64,000 nt of DNA from Desulfothermus sp964427155 (lineage in GTDB: Bacteria > Desulfobacterota > Desulfovibrionia > Desulfovibrionales > Desulfothermaceae). The position numbers and the translations under genes were made by a program. The stretch spans positions 1 through 64,000 of the forward strand of contig CAYRSC010000014.1 of assembly GCA_964427155.1 (NCBI GenBank). Direction: 5' to 3'. The notes beneath the pieces were generated by a model. That model was given only the letters and a program-made list of their open reading frames with translations, ran no database searches and was not told the origin of the DNA. Positions 34,038 through 43,384 of the stretch are shown piece by piece. Numbering within the stretch: position 1 is the first letter of the stretch; every line of letters starts with the position of its first letter.

Positions 34038-36218
34038 TCAATAAAGCCTCTCCAGTCCCCAATTTAAAACAGAATAAGGAGGAAATTCACGAGCATAATG
34101 GATCTCCACTCTCACCTTTTGATCCATACGCCTGGGAATTCCCAATCGCAGATGTCCGTATTCCATGTTCCATTCATAGACTCTTATTACCTTTCCAGAA
34201 TTTATGTCTTGGACAAAATTTTTACTGATTTCTCCTTGTTCCAAAAAATCATCAGGGGCTCCATATATCCGAATCATGGCTTCTTTGATTCGTTGGAAAC
34301 TCTCCCAGAAGTCATGGAACTGGCTCTTATCTACATAATCAAAGACCAGTACTGTCTTCCTTAACACACCTCCTTCGTCAATTAAAATTAGACGTTGCCT
34401 TTGTTCAATTTCTTCAAATAGCCGGACCTCATATATGAGCATATTGCCTTGAAGTAATGGGGTCTTAAGCCCAAGATCTGTCATGACTTTTAGTGCCTTT
34501 TTTGTCTTTAATCCAGGATATAGATGTGCGAAAAGGCCTGGAGATAGACTGAGTTTTGCCAACTTCTCCGGTTTTTCTCTGAGCACCACCTTCTTGCGAG
34601 TGGGGTGTATTGACCGTTCAAAATTATAGGTCCACCACACTGACACACGATAAGTATCCGTGTGATCACCTCCGTGAACCCCCCGATGTTCTCCCTGAAA
34701 TTCCAGAGAGAAAGTATGCCTTTTTCGGAAGTGACATTCATACATGAGATTGTAGTTGTAAGTGTTTATATCCTCGCCGGGCCAGTTATTTTGCGTTTTA
34801 TAACTTGTACTCCCATAAAATCGGTGTTGATTATATATTGCCTCCCAGTTGAATCCCATGGACCAGGCTTCTGTCTTGGTGGAATAAACAGTGCTTTTTT
34901 GATAGCTCAAATTAGGAGAGAAATTAAGACGCCATGTATTGTAGAGTGTAAAGATATCTAAACCTAAGGAGATTTGTTGTTCACGGGAGGTGTGAGTGGT
35001 ACGGGTAAAAAGATAATTCGTACGTAGATTCATATTTCTCAATAAAGGATAGGCTAGATTCAAGTTAAGGGATCGTGTGGAATCGTTTAAAGTTCCTAGT
35101 TTATCTTCACGATGTTGTAAAAAGGTGTCCAAATTTATGTTTAAGGGGCGAGTTAGGCGGGGAGGGCCAATATCACCGGAAAGGGAAAAACCGGCTATTT
35201 TAGTAATGATAGGATTGTCTGACTGCCATTTATCCTTGTAATATTGTAAACGTCCTCTGGTCTGGATGCCTTGAAGAAAACGATATCCAAGATGGAACTC
35301 GCAAGAGCGCCTATCAGGGGTCACTAACGAACCTTCTGGACGAAAGTCTTTTCCATAAGATTCTGCACGGAAGCGATAGGACCAGCCTATCCCTGGAGGA
35401 CGATTCTGTATCTGCAAGAATAGTCCCCAGTCCTCACGGTCAAAGGCTTCATCAGGATAGTCCCCGTAAAAGTAAGCCGCTTCGGTCTCAAGGAGAATTT
35501 TACCTGGTAAATTTTGTTCCATGGCCACACTATAAGTGGTTTGTTGGTAGTCTTCAGGATATACTCCGCTTTTCTTAAATCGTCGGTTATGGACCAAGTT
35601 AAAGGTATAACGTCCTTTGGAAGTCTCTATGAGATAGGAAACTCCTTGAGATAGATTTTCCTTAACAGTAAACCCTCGCCAGGATGGTTGATTAGCCCCT
35701 ATAAGATAAACAAAAGAAGACCGTACACCTTTATCTCTCCACCACAGGGGCTGAAGTTCTATTTGCACTCCTTTTAAAGACTGTTGAATGGTACGATAAG
35801 AAAAATAGGCATAGTAATCTCCAGCTTCAATTCTATAAGGGAGTGTTACGTCCCCCTGTTCTTTGAAGAGATTTATGCGTTCCGGTATGAATCCCCTCTC
35901 GTCTCCAGTACGATAGGGAGAATCACTCCATACCCCGTAAAAATTTAGACGAAAAAGGTCATAGGGATTAGTATGTTTCTCTACACGCAGATCTGTCTCA
36001 TCATAGGTCATCCATCGCTCGTCATAAGTATAGATACTATTTTCAGTGTCCCCAGAAATTGAATAATAATCACTTCGTAAAGTGTTCCGTAAATTAATTC
36101 GCCATTCGGGATAGGTTGCAGAAATTGCCTCTCCCCCAACATCAACCACCATAAGGTACCCTAAAACTATTAACAGACCCACAAGAACCCTAGGTGCTTT
36201 GGAAAAGACACCCTTCAT
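34038..36218 (-). CDS. Predicted outer-membrane beta-barrel protein of the kinase operon
   Basis: 726 residues. Signal peptide-like N-terminus (hydrophobic LVGLLIVLGYLMVVDV). Residues about 40-555 are made of alternating polar/aromatic strands typical of an OM barrel (for example SFVYLIGANQPSW, YTFNLVHNRRF, GLFLQIQNRPP). From about 560 a soluble alpha/beta domain follows (LILIDEGGVLRKTVLVFDY), the last 30 residues being rich in aromatics. No family recognised. Arg is largely CGN-coded, unlike the core genes. Last gene of a four-gene set; could export or anchor the large kinase-like protein (inference). Confidence 0.6.
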   Translation of the reverse strand: MKGVFSKAPRVLVGLLIVLGYLMVVDVGGEAISATYPEWRINLRNTLRSDYYSISGDTENSIYTYDERWMTYDETDLRVEKHTNPYDLFRLNFYGVWSDSPYRTGDERGFIPERINLFKEQGDVTLPYRIEAGDYYAYFSYRTIQQSLKGVQIELQPLWWRDKGVRSSFVYLIGANQPSWRGFTVKENLSQGVSYLIETSKGRYTFNLVHNRRFKKSGVYPEDYQQTTYSVAMEQNLPGKILLETEAAYFYGDYPDEAFDREDWGLFLQIQNRPPGIGWSYRFRAESYGKDFRPEGSLVTPDRRSCEFHLGYRFLQGIQTRGRLQYYKDKWQSDNPIITKIAGFSLSGDIGPPRLTRPLNINLDTFLQHREDKLGTLNDSTRSLNLNLAYPLLRNMNLRTNYLFTRTTHTSREQQISLGLDIFTLYNTWRLNFSPNLSYQKSTVYSTKTEAWSMGFNWEAIYNQHRFYGSTSYKTQNNWPGEDINTYNYNLMYECHFRKRHTFSLEFQGEHRGVHGGDHTDTYRVSVWWTYNFERSIHPTRKKVVLREKPEKLAKLSLSPGLFAHLYPGLKTKKALKVMTDLGLKTPLLQGNMLIYEVRLFEEIEQRQRLILIDEGGVLRKTVLVFDYVDKSQFHDFWESFQRIKEAMIRIYGAPDDFLEQGEISKNFVQDINSGKVIRVYEWNMEYGHLRLGIPRRMDQKVRVEIHYAREFPPYSVLNWGLERLY

Positions 36219-36233
36219 TTTACTCTGCCTCCT

Positions 36234-36731
36234 TTAGGGATATAATCTGATATGTTCTCTTATCCTTAAAAGATACTCATTTTCTCCCTCCAGCTTCACC
36301 AGCCCCTTTACTGGATCCTCAAACTCTATCTGCGTAAGGGCATTTACCGAGACGGTGCTTACCCTGGTTACATGTTCTTTATCCACAGGTAACACCCTTT
36401 GACCCAGGATCTGAACATCCTTTATGGCCAATATCCGCAATTTAGCCCCTCGATCAGGAAAGGTTTGCATGGCATCAAGAAGACGGTCGCGATCATAAAA
36501 CTCCGAGGCTAGAAGTTTCTCCATGCGGGAGGTATTCCAGCTCGCCAGAAGGGATTTAAGACCTGTTTTTATAGCTTCCTCCGATACCGGTGGAAGATCC
36601 TTTATCTCCTCTTCCGTTTGGGATAAAGCCTTAACTGGCGTGGGTATAGGTCGTAGGTCCCGGAATTCCGCTGCATGAACAACTGTAATCCCCATTAATA
36701 AAAAGATTATTTTTAAATAGAAACGAAACAT
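36234..36731 (-). CDS. Small exported protein of the kinase operon
   Basis: 165 residues with a signal peptide (MFRFYLKIIFLLMGITVVHA-AEF). The mature part has a helical stretch (SLLASWNTSRMEKLLASEFYD) and then strands; the pattern resembles NTF2-like domains but I do not assert the family. The gene is separated from the barrel gene by 15 bp and from the Cys-rich protein gene by 15 bp. Function unknown. Confidence 0.6.
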   Translation of the reverse strand: MFRFYLKIIFLLMGITVVHAAEFRDLRPIPTPVKALSQTEEEIKDLPPVSEEAIKTGLKSLLASWNTSRMEKLLASEFYDRDRLLDAMQTFPDRGAKLRILAIKDVQILGQRVLPVDKEHVTRVSTVSVNALTQIEFEDPVKGLVKLEGENEYLLRIREHIRLYP

Positions 36732-36746
36732 TGTAATCCTCCGAGT

Positions 36747-37673
36747 TTAGTAAGGGTTTATATCCATCTGAAGTTGATTGCTTAAGATGGTAATTTTCCC
36801 AGGAATTGGAGAAGATCCCCCGTAGGTGATGGATATATTGTAGCTTCCAGTTATAGGGTAGCCTCCAGCAAAAATGGGGGTTACACTAACATTCCAAGAA
36901 CCTATGGAAGCAGCAGAGAGGGTGTCCATTGTCCAATCAATGGTTAACACCGCTATTCTTTCAAAACATGGAGGAGAAACTGAACCTAAATATTCTTCGG
37001 GAACTAAATGAAAGTGCCTTCCAGAGAGCATGCACCGGTCAACATAGAGGTACATGATATTTGGCTTGACGTTGGATTTAGAACCGAACACCAAGTATCC
37101 TCCCCCATCGTGGGGATAAGAATAACATCCCCCATAAAGGGAATCCCAGAATCCTCCAGCTGAAGCACAATCCACATCTGTTTGACAGGCACTCAAGTTG
37201 GAAGCACTACAGGAAGTAACGCTGCTTCCACCTCCAGAACTCCCACTACTAGTACTAGTCACAGAGGTATAACATCTTCCATCGGACCAGAAACCACGAT
37301 AATAATTACACGAAGTACGGGAAACACAGGCCTCCACAGAATTAGCACTACATTCTCTTCCATAGATTTTTTCAGAGATCCACTGTAGGTCCAATTTTGA
37401 AAAAGGGGTATATCCTGAACGTCTAATCACCTGTATCAGCTGGTAGTCTACTCCTATTACTTCATATAACTTAGCATGTTCTGGTTTCCTTCCTTCTGGC
37501 CCTTTCTCTTCAGGAGGAAGCTTGCCGCAGTGCTTTTCGTAAAAGATCTCCATCACCCTAAGGGCCTTGTGATATTCCCCTTTTTTTCTTTGCGTGTAAC
37601 TTATGGGATTTTCTAACGCCCACACTATACCTGTCATCCAATACCACAGTAATAAAACAATAGCCCATCTCAT
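36747..37673 (-). CDS. Cys-rich exported protein with two GFW/Cys repeats
   Basis: 308 residues, signal peptide (MRWAIVLLLWYWMTGIVWA). An alpha-helical part (about 25-105) is followed by two copies of a motif: CSANSVEACVSRTSC...GFW...GRCY and CSASNLSACQTDVDC...GGFW...GGCY, joined by a Ser/Gly/Thr linker (about 140-160). This x-L-x-x-C-x-T-x-x-x-C-x-x-A-G-G-F/Y-W module recurs in exported proteins of Delta- and Epsilonproteobacteria and probably forms disulfides. The C-terminal third is beta-rich (GSWNVSVTP, GSYNISITYGG). Likely extracellular or surface exposed. Confidence 0.65.
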   Translation of the reverse strand: MRWAIVLLLWYWMTGIVWALENPISYTQRKKGEYHKALRVMEIFYEKHCGKLPPEEKGPEGRKPEHAKLYEVIGVDYQLIQVIRRSGYTPFSKLDLQWISEKIYGRECSANSVEACVSRTSCNYYRGFWSDGRCYTSVTSTSSGSSGGGSSVTSCSASNLSACQTDVDCASAGGFWDSLYGGCYSYPHDGGGYLVFGSKSNVKPNIMYLYVDRCMLSGRHFHLVPEEYLGSVSPPCFERIAVLTIDWTMDTLSAASIGSWNVSVTPIFAGGYPITGSYNISITYGGSSPIPGKITILSNQLQMDINPY

Positions 37674-37696
37674 TCTCCTGCCCCCTTTCCAATTAT

Positions 37697-40600
37697 TTAA
37701 GCCGCCAGAGCCATGTAGTAAGAGATCTCCTCCAATCTCTTCTGGATAAATCCAAGGCTCTTGTGCTTTGGCAGTGGAGTCTTTAGCCTTGCCTCTTTCT
37801 CCTGTAGGGCCTTTTCAATCTTCTGAAGCTGTTGATGGATTACTTTGCGGGTCTCTTCCAGGCCCTGACTTATTTTTTTGCTCTGGATTGTCATTTGAGA
37901 TACTGCCTCTTCTATCTTGCGAACAGCCACGTCTTTCTTTAACGTTTTGATAGCCTTTGAGCCCTCTCGCAAATAGAGATTTAGCCATTCCCTGTTCAAT
38001 CCATATCTGGTTACCCAATTTCCCCACGCACCCTCATTGGTTATGGAAACTATCTTGTCCATAGCCATTTTTATGGCCATTTGCTGGGCCTCTTTAATCC
38101 CCACCCCTTTGGGAGGGGTAATCCCATGCACCTGGAGGGACTGGACATATCTTATCCACTTCTTGGCTATATCCTCTTTTAAAAATACTGGCTTCCCCGC
38201 CTTTAGGGTCTTGCGAACGATTTCATATTTGCCTAGCTTTTTCAAAAAGTCTCCATAAACTTCTAGAAAATCAGGAGTAACTTTGATCTCCAACCCTCCT
38301 TGAGTCTCTCCAGGTCCCTTTTTCAAAAGATACATAACCCTCCCGTCCCGCAATTTAGCCTTCTGGAATACAAGTTGACCTTTAAGTTCACGGATGCCTC
38401 CCTTATCCAGAATCCCTGCCACCCAGCCACCGTCCACTTTGCGAAAATAGATATTGGCTGGCTTAAGGTCTCCATAAAGAATTCCGTGGCGATTTAACTT
38501 GTCTATCAATTCCAGAAGGGCCAGTTGTTGTTCTGGAGTAAGTTTCCCTCCCTGCATCTTAATAAGTTTTTCTGCAGGGATCTCCTCTGGTTTAAGGCGA
38601 CGCTGCACGCTGAAATAAGAGCCATCTTTGAGTTTTCCTGTTTCCAGTATCTCAGTGTGTTCTATTCCAGCCTTTTTTAAGATCTCAGAGGCCTCTTTCT
38701 CCGCTTTAAGGGAAACTATACTCTCACTGATCTTCACTACCTTAGAAGGATCCTTGGCATTGAGATAGACTATTCCCCTGACTCCCCTTCCTAACTCCTC
38801 TCCTAAAGCCAAATCTTCTCCTTTTTCTGTCTTTAAGACCTTTTTAACACTAGTTTCTTTGGCTAGTTGCTTTTGAGTTTTTTCAGCCTCTGTTATCTTG
38901 TTAGTCAGGGTTGAACCTTCCTTCTTTGCCAGAGAGGCCTCTTTAGCAAGGGTCTTCTCTACCGTGGAAATTTCGTTTTTGGCCTGATTCACAGTACGGC
39001 TAAGGGTCTTCTCCAGTTTTGAAAGTTCGGCAATTTTCTTAAGTTGGGCCACCTCTTCTGCAGAAAGCTGGAGAGTCTTTTGCAGCTCTTTCACTGTCTC
39101 CTGGGTAATATTTCCACGGATTAGGGTTTTTTCTAGAGATTTTAGTGTGTTAGTATCTAGGGCTCTTGATGCTCGTAATGATTTTATGAATTCAGAGGCT
39201 GACTGGTTAAGGGTAGTAGTTAATTCTTGGGGAGTTTTCGCAAAAAATTCTCCCGAAAGTTTGGTGGGAGCATTGCTCATAGGAAGGTTGCCGTACTTTT
39301 CCCGGAACCAGGAAGGAGTGGCTTCATAGGCTATCCCTGCCCGAGCCTGGATATTATTAGGACTTATAATATCCAGGCCCTTGATTTTTTTCCCATAAGT
39401 CATGAAGGCCTGGGCCTGTTCTGCGGTAACCTTTACCCCCCCAATCTCTCGTACCTTTCCCCATTTCCCTATGGCATCTACATCAATCACTCCGCAGTGA
39501 AGAACTCCCTGGGCATCCCTGAAGAAATAGACATTGGGTGGTTTGGCATCTAGAAATACATAGCCCTTTTGGTTCAAGCGTTTCAACATCATGGCGAAAG
39601 CCGCTTTATGCTCTGCTGTCCATTTGGAAACATCTTTGATGACCATGGATTGGGCTATACGGTCAGTTATAAGAGCTACGCGGCCATCAGACAGCTTTTG
39701 AATTTGAAATTTGGGGTAAGGGATACCTGCTTCCTCTAAGGCCTTAGCACTAAGTTTCATAGATTCCAGGTTAAACTCAAGCTTTTTACCAGAGACTTTA
39801 AGGATCTGGACCACCTTGGAAGGGTCTTGAGCCTCATATACCTCTTTAAAAGTTCCCTCAGAGATGCGCTCTCCTACAGCAATCTCCTGTCCATCTTTGG
39901 TTTTGATGCGAAATTTTTCTTGGAAGGGCCCACTTCGGTGCATATTTTGTCTCTGACGAATAAGAAAGTCCTCCATAATGTGGGCCTGTTCCTGCATCAT
40001 CTTCTTTTGTTGCATTACATCCTGTAAAAATTCTCTCGCTCTTACCACTCGAGCTTGTCGTAGCTCTGCTAAACGCAACTCCGCTTTGGAGACTGTTTTA
40101 TAGGTTTCCGCAAGACGTTGGACTTGACTCAGGGCCTCTTTAGAGCCGGCTGCCGTCTTCTGGAGCAAAAGCGCGGTTTCCCGGTTCACTTTAAACATCT
40201 TCATGACCTTAGAGATATCCTTGGCACTACTGATGAGGCTCAAAAGGTCCAGTGCTCCATGTACTCCGGCTTCAAAAGATTCCTCAATCTTCTTTTCAGC
40301 TCCCAGGGCCACCAGAGCTGTAGCCACGTACTGAGCGTTGATCTGGGGAGGAGAAATCTCAGGATTAGGGTATTTTTTATCCCATTCTTGAAGTTTATTT
40401 ATAGCGGCATAATAATTACCAGCATATCTAGTTGCTCCCATATAGGCCTTTACTAAATTATCCGCGGTCATCTTGAACATCATGCCCACGGCCTCATAAA
40501 AGTTGGGAAGCTTATGAACGGGGACTTTGGCAACCGCAGTATAAAGCCCTTTAAACATGTTTCCCACATAGGAAACCAGTGCCTTGCCTGTACGTTTTAC

Positions 40601-42943
40601 AAATCCCTGAGCCTTCGCATAGGGGTTATATTTGCGAAGATATTTCTGGATCTTTTGGATTTTCTCCGGAGAAAGCTCCTTTACCCCTAAGGCGCCCATT
40701 GTCTCTAGGCCTTTAGCCACTATAGAGTCCATTACCACGCCGAACTCACAATTGGCATAAGTTTCAAGTTCTTTTGCCTTGAGAACAGCCTGCATTAGTT
40801 TGCGATCGTGCACTAGTTGCCAGATGCCGTCTCCTTTAAGACGCCACCGTTTAGGACGCTTGGGGACATCTAGCATAGAGGCCTTGCGGGTGAGGAGGGC
40901 CAGATCTCTGGGGCTAAGATCTATCCTTAGGTTTAGGCCTGGGATATTCAGGGGCGAAGGGGCTGTACTCTGACGTGAAAAATCAGGACCTCCCCTTTGA
41001 TTCGTATTCTGGTCTTTCTTGAGATGCTCCCTAGGTATCAATTCCACTGTATAACCCACCGTCCTGCCACAATAACTTTTCAAGGGAAGACCCAGACAGT
41101 GCTCATAAGTCCCAGAACAATAAAGCCTCTTGAGAGTATATTGGAGATTGTGAAAGAGCTGAATATCGTGAAGCAAGGATTTCCCCAGACGATTAATTTC
41201 CTGGTTTAGAGATGTTAATTTAGCGTTCTGGGATTTAAGACGCGCCAGGTCCTTACGTCGTTGGCGAGCCCATTTAGTGAGCACTTTCACCTGGGCCTCA
41301 TCTAGGGCCTTGGCCTCCACAATCTTTCTGATATTGTAAAGAAAAGCCGTGGGAGGGAGACCATCTCCTATTACTGGCGCTGTGCCTACGCTGGAACGTC
41401 TCTTAAACTGAGAGAGGACTTGCGGAGGAATGATGTATTTCTGTGCCTTTGCTATTACGCGAGTATATTCCTGGGAAAACTCTTTATAAGGCTTATACCA
41501 GGCCTCTTCCAGTCTGGCGATTTCCTTCTGTTTTTCTGATAAGAGTTTTACTGTCTGAGGCACTCGTTCGGCAAGGGCCAGGAGTTGATTCATAATATGC
41601 ACAACATGATCACAGGGGACACGAAGCCTGCGTCGGCGTTCTAAAATGGACTTTTCTAAGGACTCACATACCTTGCTCAACTTGGGTTTAGAAGAAGGTG
41701 GAGATGGTGCCTTGACCTGGAGGGTGAGTTTCTTCTTCTCTACCACCAATGTTTTCTTAAGGCGATCAAATCTGGGGATCTCTACCTTTATCGTTTTAGG
41801 GACCTTTTTAGCCAGATCTTGGCCCTTTTTTCTGGTCAACATCGCCGACTTGGGGGTCCCTGGCTTTTTGGCTTCTGTGTGCACTCCCGTGATTCCACAA
41901 TTTTGCACCTGGATGTAGGTACGGGCAGGATGGCGGCCAAAGAAATTTTGTATCCCTAACTTGCCCTGGTATTGTTCCACTGAATAAGCATAAAGGAGAT
42001 AGCGTCCATCCCCGTATTCTTTAGGACGAAAGTGAAACACCTGTGAACCCTTCAAGGTGGTCAATATCTTGCCCGTGCGCCGATCCACCAGTTCCCAGAT
42101 GGCCTTTCTATAAGGCAGTGGACGACGCGAAAGACTTCGCAAGGTGCCACCACCCTCAGATTCTTCCTCTAAGACCCCCCAGCGAGCGTAAGCACTAAAC
42201 TCTATGGTACGATCACATCGCCCACACACCTTGAAGGGCTGATTATTGCATTTGCCGTCAAAATAGATATTGTTCTCTGTAAAAGGAGCACTCTGTCCCG
42301 GTGCCTGAATTAGCATATCCACCAGCACCTTAGAGCCAGAGCCTCGGTCCTTGGCCGGATCATAGACGGTAATCAAAGGAGAATAGGCCCACCCTAGACG
42401 AAAGGGATTGGGATCTTTATAAGGATCCTTCACAGGTTTGCCCTGGTAACCAGCCAACCGGACCCGGATGCGGTATCGTCCCTGTTTTTTGATAAGCACC
42501 CAACCAGGACCAGCCTCCCATAAATTCCCTGGCACAGGATAGATTTTACCTCCCCGCACCTCTACCACTTCCACTTCGTAAGGATACTGAAGGGCAGAGG
42601 GCTTAGGGGTACAATCTGAAAGCTCAGCGGCCAGCACCTTGCCTGTGCGCTCGTTTCTCGCTAGGGCTTCACGAATATAGGTATAATAAGCAGTAACCTG
42701 TAATGGGATCCGTTTGTTTATAAAATATCGTTTAGAATAAAGCTTTTTTTCATGGGGAAGGGCCTTAACAAAGATTTCTTTTATTTGCGGTCCACACTTC
42801 TTTCCGTATAGACCAGAGATAGGCATCCTTTCCACTATTACGCGCTTTGGATCTTTTTCAGCCCAACCCTTTGCCCCAATTACATCCAGACTCACTATTA
42901 AACACAAAAGAAGAGAAAAGATTTTCCAAAGCTTAAGCTTCAT
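37697..42943 (-). CDS. 1748-residue exported protein with two kinase-like domains
   Basis: Signal peptide at 1-28 (MKLKLWKIFSLLLCLIVSLDV, cleavage near GWA-E). Residues about 35-350 are beta-rich and Ig/FN-like, with several Cys. Residues 420-620 are coiled coil. Kinase-like domain 1, about 1015-1200: Gly-rich loop GERISEGTFKEVY (1024-1036), Lys1049, catalytic loop LDAKPPN (D1132, K1134, N1137), and D1154 in VIDVD. Kinase-like domain 2, about 1378-1530: GEELGRGVRGIVY, Lys1404, YGDLKPAN (D1492, K1494, N1497) and D1513 in ILDKGG. A coiled coil (about 1280-1370) separates them; another ends the protein. All key kinase residues are conserved in both, which is unusual for a protein routed to the periplasm. 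The ribosome binding site ggagagagg precedes the ATG. CGN Arg codons dominate. Confidence 0.75.
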   Translation of the reverse strand: MKLKLWKIFSLLLCLIVSLDVIGAKGWAEKDPKRVIVERMPISGLYGKKCGPQIKEIFVKALPHEKKLYSKRYFINKRIPLQVTAYYTYIREALARNERTGKVLAAELSDCTPKPSALQYPYEVEVVEVRGGKIYPVPGNLWEAGPGWVLIKKQGRYRIRVRLAGYQGKPVKDPYKDPNPFRLGWAYSPLITVYDPAKDRGSGSKVLVDMLIQAPGQSAPFTENNIYFDGKCNNQPFKVCGRCDRTIEFSAYARWGVLEEESEGGGTLRSLSRRPLPYRKAIWELVDRRTGKILTTLKGSQVFHFRPKEYGDGRYLLYAYSVEQYQGKLGIQNFFGRHPARTYIQVQNCGITGVHTEAKKPGTPKSAMLTRKKGQDLAKKVPKTIKVEIPRFDRLKKTLVVEKKKLTLQVKAPSPPSSKPKLSKVCESLEKSILERRRRLRVPCDHVVHIMNQLLALAERVPQTVKLLSEKQKEIARLEEAWYKPYKEFSQEYTRVIAKAQKYIIPPQVLSQFKRRSSVGTAPVIGDGLPPTAFLYNIRKIVEAKALDEAQVKVLTKWARQRRKDLARLKSQNAKLTSLNQEINRLGKSLLHDIQLFHNLQYTLKRLYCSGTYEHCLGLPLKSYCGRTVGYTVELIPREHLKKDQNTNQRGGPDFSRQSTAPSPLNIPGLNLRIDLSPRDLALLTRKASMLDVPKRPKRWRLKGDGIWQLVHDRKLMQAVLKAKELETYANCEFGVVMDSIVAKGLETMGALGVKELSPEKIQKIQKYLRKYNPYAKAQGFVKRTGKALVSYVGNMFKGLYTAVAKVPVHKLPNFYEAVGMMFKMTADNLVKAYMGATRYAGNYYAAINKLQEWDKKYPNPEISPPQINAQYVATALVALGAEKKIEESFEAGVHGALDLLSLISSAKDISKVMKMFKVNRETALLLQKTAAGSKEALSQVQRLAETYKTVSKAELRLAELRQARVVRAREFLQDVMQQKKMMQEQAHIMEDFLIRQRQNMHRSGPFQEKFRIKTKDGQEIAVGERISEGTFKEVYEAQDPSKVVQILKVSGKKLEFNLESMKLSAKALEEAGIPYPKFQIQKLSDGRVALITDRIAQSMVIKDVSKWTAEHKAAFAMMLKRLNQKGYVFLDAKPPNVYFFRDAQGVLHCGVIDVDAIGKWGKVREIGGVKVTAEQAQAFMTYGKKIKGLDIISPNNIQARAGIAYEATPSWFREKYGNLPMSNAPTKLSGEFFAKTPQELTTTLNQSASEFIKSLRASRALDTNTLKSLEKTLIRGNITQETVKELQKTLQLSAEEVAQLKKIAELSKLEKTLSRTVNQAKNEISTVEKTLAKEASLAKKEGSTLTNKITEAEKTQKQLAKETSVKKVLKTEKGEDLALGEELGRGVRGIVYLNAKDPSKVVKISESIVSLKAEKEASEILKKAGIEHTEILETGKLKDGSYFSVQRRLKPEEIPAEKLIKMQGGKLTPEQQLALLELIDKLNRHGILYGDLKPANIYFRKVDGGWVAGILDKGGIRELKGQLVFQKAKLRDGRVMYLLKKGPGETQGGLEIKVTPDFLEVYGDFLKKLGKYEIVRKTLKAGKPVFLKEDIAKKWIRYVQSLQVHGITPPKGVGIKEAQQMAIKMAMDKIVSITNEGAWGNWVTRYGLNREWLNLYLREGSKAIKTLKKDVAVRKIEEAVSQMTIQSKKISQGLEETRKVIHQQLQKIEKALQEKEARLKTPLPKHKSLGFIQKRLEEISYYMALAA

Positions 42944-43384
42944 AAGTTTTCCTCTCTCCTTAAAAGATTTAAGAAAAGCTATTTGGCAGTTAAACCTTAA
43001 GCCTGTTTTTTTTCTTAATTCTACTTATCTTAGATCTAAAAAAAGATGTCTATTCGGAAAATTACTTAAAAAGATTAGGTAATTTTACTTAAAGAGCTAA
43101 CTCTTACCTAGAAATCAAGGTGCATTTTATGGCCTTGTTAAGTAGGTTGAGGGGAGTGGGGATATTATTTATTAGGAGGTTAAGGATTGGATCGATATGT
43201 TTTTTCAGGTAAGGAGGTGTTTATTTCCCCCCTAGGAAGACCTCTCCCTTTTTAAATCCCTTGGGATCTCCTGTGTTATTTTATGTTGTCCCAGTTGGGG
43301 GAATTAGTTTTCCTTTCTGTCTTGTTGAATTTTTTTTTCTTTTTTATTAAAAGGGGTGCATAAGATGTAAGGAGTGTGAGAAAG
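42944..43384. other. Long AT-rich intergenic region before the kinase operon and the SBP gene
   Basis: About 430 bp separates two divergent genes. It holds a 9-base direct repeat TTACTTAAA at 43062-43070 and 43085-43093 (23 bp apart), a 12-codon frame at 43198 (MFFQVRRCLFPP) with aggagg 11 bases before it, and a GAGGT/ACCTC hairpin near 43215-43250 followed by CTTTTTAAA. A sigma70-like pair TTGAAT 43325 and TAAAAG 43348 stands before the SBP gene. No protein gene is supported. Confidence 0.45.
43325..43353 (+). promoter_or_regulatory. Predicted promoter of the SBP-MFS-GNAT operon
   Basis: TTGAAT at 43325-43330 and TAAAAG at 43348-43353, spacer 17 bp, about 30 bp before the ribosome binding site aaggag at 43369. 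Confidence 0.45.
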
